From Cyclobacteriaceae bacterium (lineage in GTDB: Bacteria > Bacteroidota > Bacteroidia > Cytophagales > Cyclobacteriaceae): a DNA stretch of 6,877 bases. Shown here one piece after another: positions 6,065 through 6,877 of this stretch. The position numbers were made by a program, and so were the translations under genes. The stretch covers positions 1 to 6,877 of the forward strand of contig JANQST010000074.1 in NCBI GenBank assembly GCA_028279155.1, in the 5' to 3' direction. Below the pieces are notes generated by a model. It did no database searches and had not been told where the DNA came from. It was given only the letters and a program-made list of their open reading frames with translations. How positions within the stretch are numbered: position 1 is the first letter of the stretch; the number at the start of each line of letters is the position of its first letter.

Positions 6065-6877
6065 ATGTCCTTTAAGAAACCAGCAAATATCAGAGACCTG
6101 TTTATACACGTGGGGGTAATTCTTGGATCATCAATCTTTTTGATCGTCTTCCTTTTTTATATCTATCTCCCAATTAGAACGAATCATGGGGAAACGATAT
6201 CCGTGCCCGATGTGGTAGGTATGTCTCCAGAAGAACTAAGTGAGTTTCTTGATAAAAGAAATTTGCGTTTTGAAGTAACCGAAGACAGTAGCTATTCTTC
6301 TGAATTCGAGCCATTAGCCGTTTTGCGACAAGTTCCGAAACCAAATACCAAGGTGAAAGAAAATCGCAAAATATACGTTACACTTAATGCCGAAAGGCCT
6401 CCTCTGGTCCGAATGCCACGTGTTGAGGACCTTTCCCTGAAAAGTGCTCAGATGGTATTAAAATCTTATGATTTGAAACTTGGGAAAATTCGATTTGTTC
6501 CGGATGATTTTTTTGGTGTAATACTGGAAGCCAAAATGGATGGAAGGAATGTGCTTGAGGGTGAAAACATAGAAAAAGGATCAACCATAGATTTGGTTGT
6601 AGGTGATGGGTTCGGAAATACAATTTTTCAATCCCCCAATCTTATCGGCTTAGAACAGGAAGAAGCAGAGGTGGTAATCATTGGGTCGGGTCTTAAGGTT
6701 GGAAAAATTCGATTCACCACAATGTCTCAAGCAGGCTTTGTGGTTCAGGATACATCGGGGATAGACATCATCGAATTTCGAGATGTTGCCCCTGGAAGTG
6801 TTCAACAACAATACCCGGATGCCGAAACTATTTTGAAAATCGGGGATCCGATTGACATCTGGGTTTATCAGCCTGAT
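6065..6877 (+). CDS. Membrane-anchored PASTA-repeat protein without kinase (3' end beyond window)
   Basis: The frame opens at ATG 6065, 30 bases after the protease stop, and is still open at the window edge (271 residues seen). Residues 1-12 are basic and cytoplasmic, about 13-36 form one membrane span (LFIHVGVILGSSIFLIVFLFY), and the rest lies outside. Three PASTA repeats follow at about 44-109 (VPDVVGMSPEEL), 113-180 (MPRVEDLSLKSAQ) and 187-268 (SPNLIGLEQEEAE). Repeats two and three share LK(L/V)GKIRF at 137-144 and 210-217. PASTA domains occur on penicillin-binding proteins and Ser/Thr kinases, where some bind muropeptides. Here there is no kinase or transpeptidase part N-terminal, so the protein is probably a stand-alone wall-sensing or structural factor. 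From memory, Bacteroidota homologues often lie by D-Ala-D-Ala ligase and RluD-type genes, which would be downstream here. The third repeat is nearly complete, so few residues may be missing. Whether it shares the upstream promoter is unclear. Confidence 0.9.
   Translation, partial: MSFKKPANIRDLFIHVGVILGSSIFLIVFLFYIYLPIRTNHGETISVPDVVGMSPEELSEFLDKRNLRFEVTEDSSYSSEFEPLAVLRQVPKPNTKVKENRKIYVTLNAERPPLVRMPRVEDLSLKSAQMVLKSYDLKLGKIRFVPDDFFGVILEAKMDGRNVLEGENIEKGSTIDLVVGDGFGNTIFQSPNLIGLEQEEAEVVIIGSGLKVGKIRFTTMSQAGFVVQDTSGIDIIEFRDVAPGSVQQQYPDAETILKIGDPIDIWVYQPD

Noticed and set aside
6384..6623. Minus-strand 79-residue frame inside the PASTA gene
   Set aside because: It is antisense to clear PASTA repeats, has a His/Pro-rich composition and shows no domain.
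1..6877. CRISPR arrays, tRNA or rRNA genes, insertion sequences, attachment sites
   Set aside because: No direct-repeat/spacer pattern, RNA-gene signature, transposase or terminal repeat was found on reading either strand.

Overview
The window looks like chromosomal DNA of a marine- or soil-type Bacteroidota, probably of the Cytophagales/Flammeovirgaceae kind. The lineage is inferred from content, not from a database match. The clues are a large secreted metalloprotease with a type IX secretion (T9SS) C-terminal sorting domain, an Mrp ATPase of the form that lacks the C-terminal CxxC, moderate AT richness, little sign of Shine-Dalgarno sequences, and a TAnnTTTG-like promoter box just before a start codon. 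All six genes lie on the + strand, and both ends of the window cut through genes.

Region 1 (1-1568) is a two-gene unit with a 15-base gap. The first gene is the 3' end of a protein with a Kre9/KNH-like immunoglobulin fold, one hydrophobic segment and a short acidic tail. The second is an exported caspase-family (C14) protease with a signal peptide, an N-terminal Ig-like domain and an intact His/Cys pair. A weak hairpin with a T-rich tail overlaps the caspase stop codon and may end the unit.

Region 2 (1569-1733) is a 165-base spacer. It holds two adjacent small inverted repeats and a Bacteroidota-type promoter whose -7 box lies only 9 bases from the mrp ATG.

Region 3 (1734-6034) is a tightly packed run: mrp (P-loop Fe-S carrier), a small NifU C-terminal-domain protein 4 bases later, then a 983-residue M43 (pappalysin-like) metalloprotease whose start codon lies inside the end of the NifU-like gene (26-base overlap). 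The first two genes fit together in Fe-S cluster assembly. The protease has no evident functional link and seems to share transcription only. After its catalytic domain it carries two copies of a CARDB-like plus jelly-roll unit, then the sorting domain.

Region 4 (6065-6877) is a membrane-anchored protein with three PASTA repeats and no kinase domain. It is open at the window edge and is probably a cell-wall-related protein.

Nothing here amounts to a clearly new system. The most interesting element is the exported caspase paired with the membrane-anchored Ig-fold protein.
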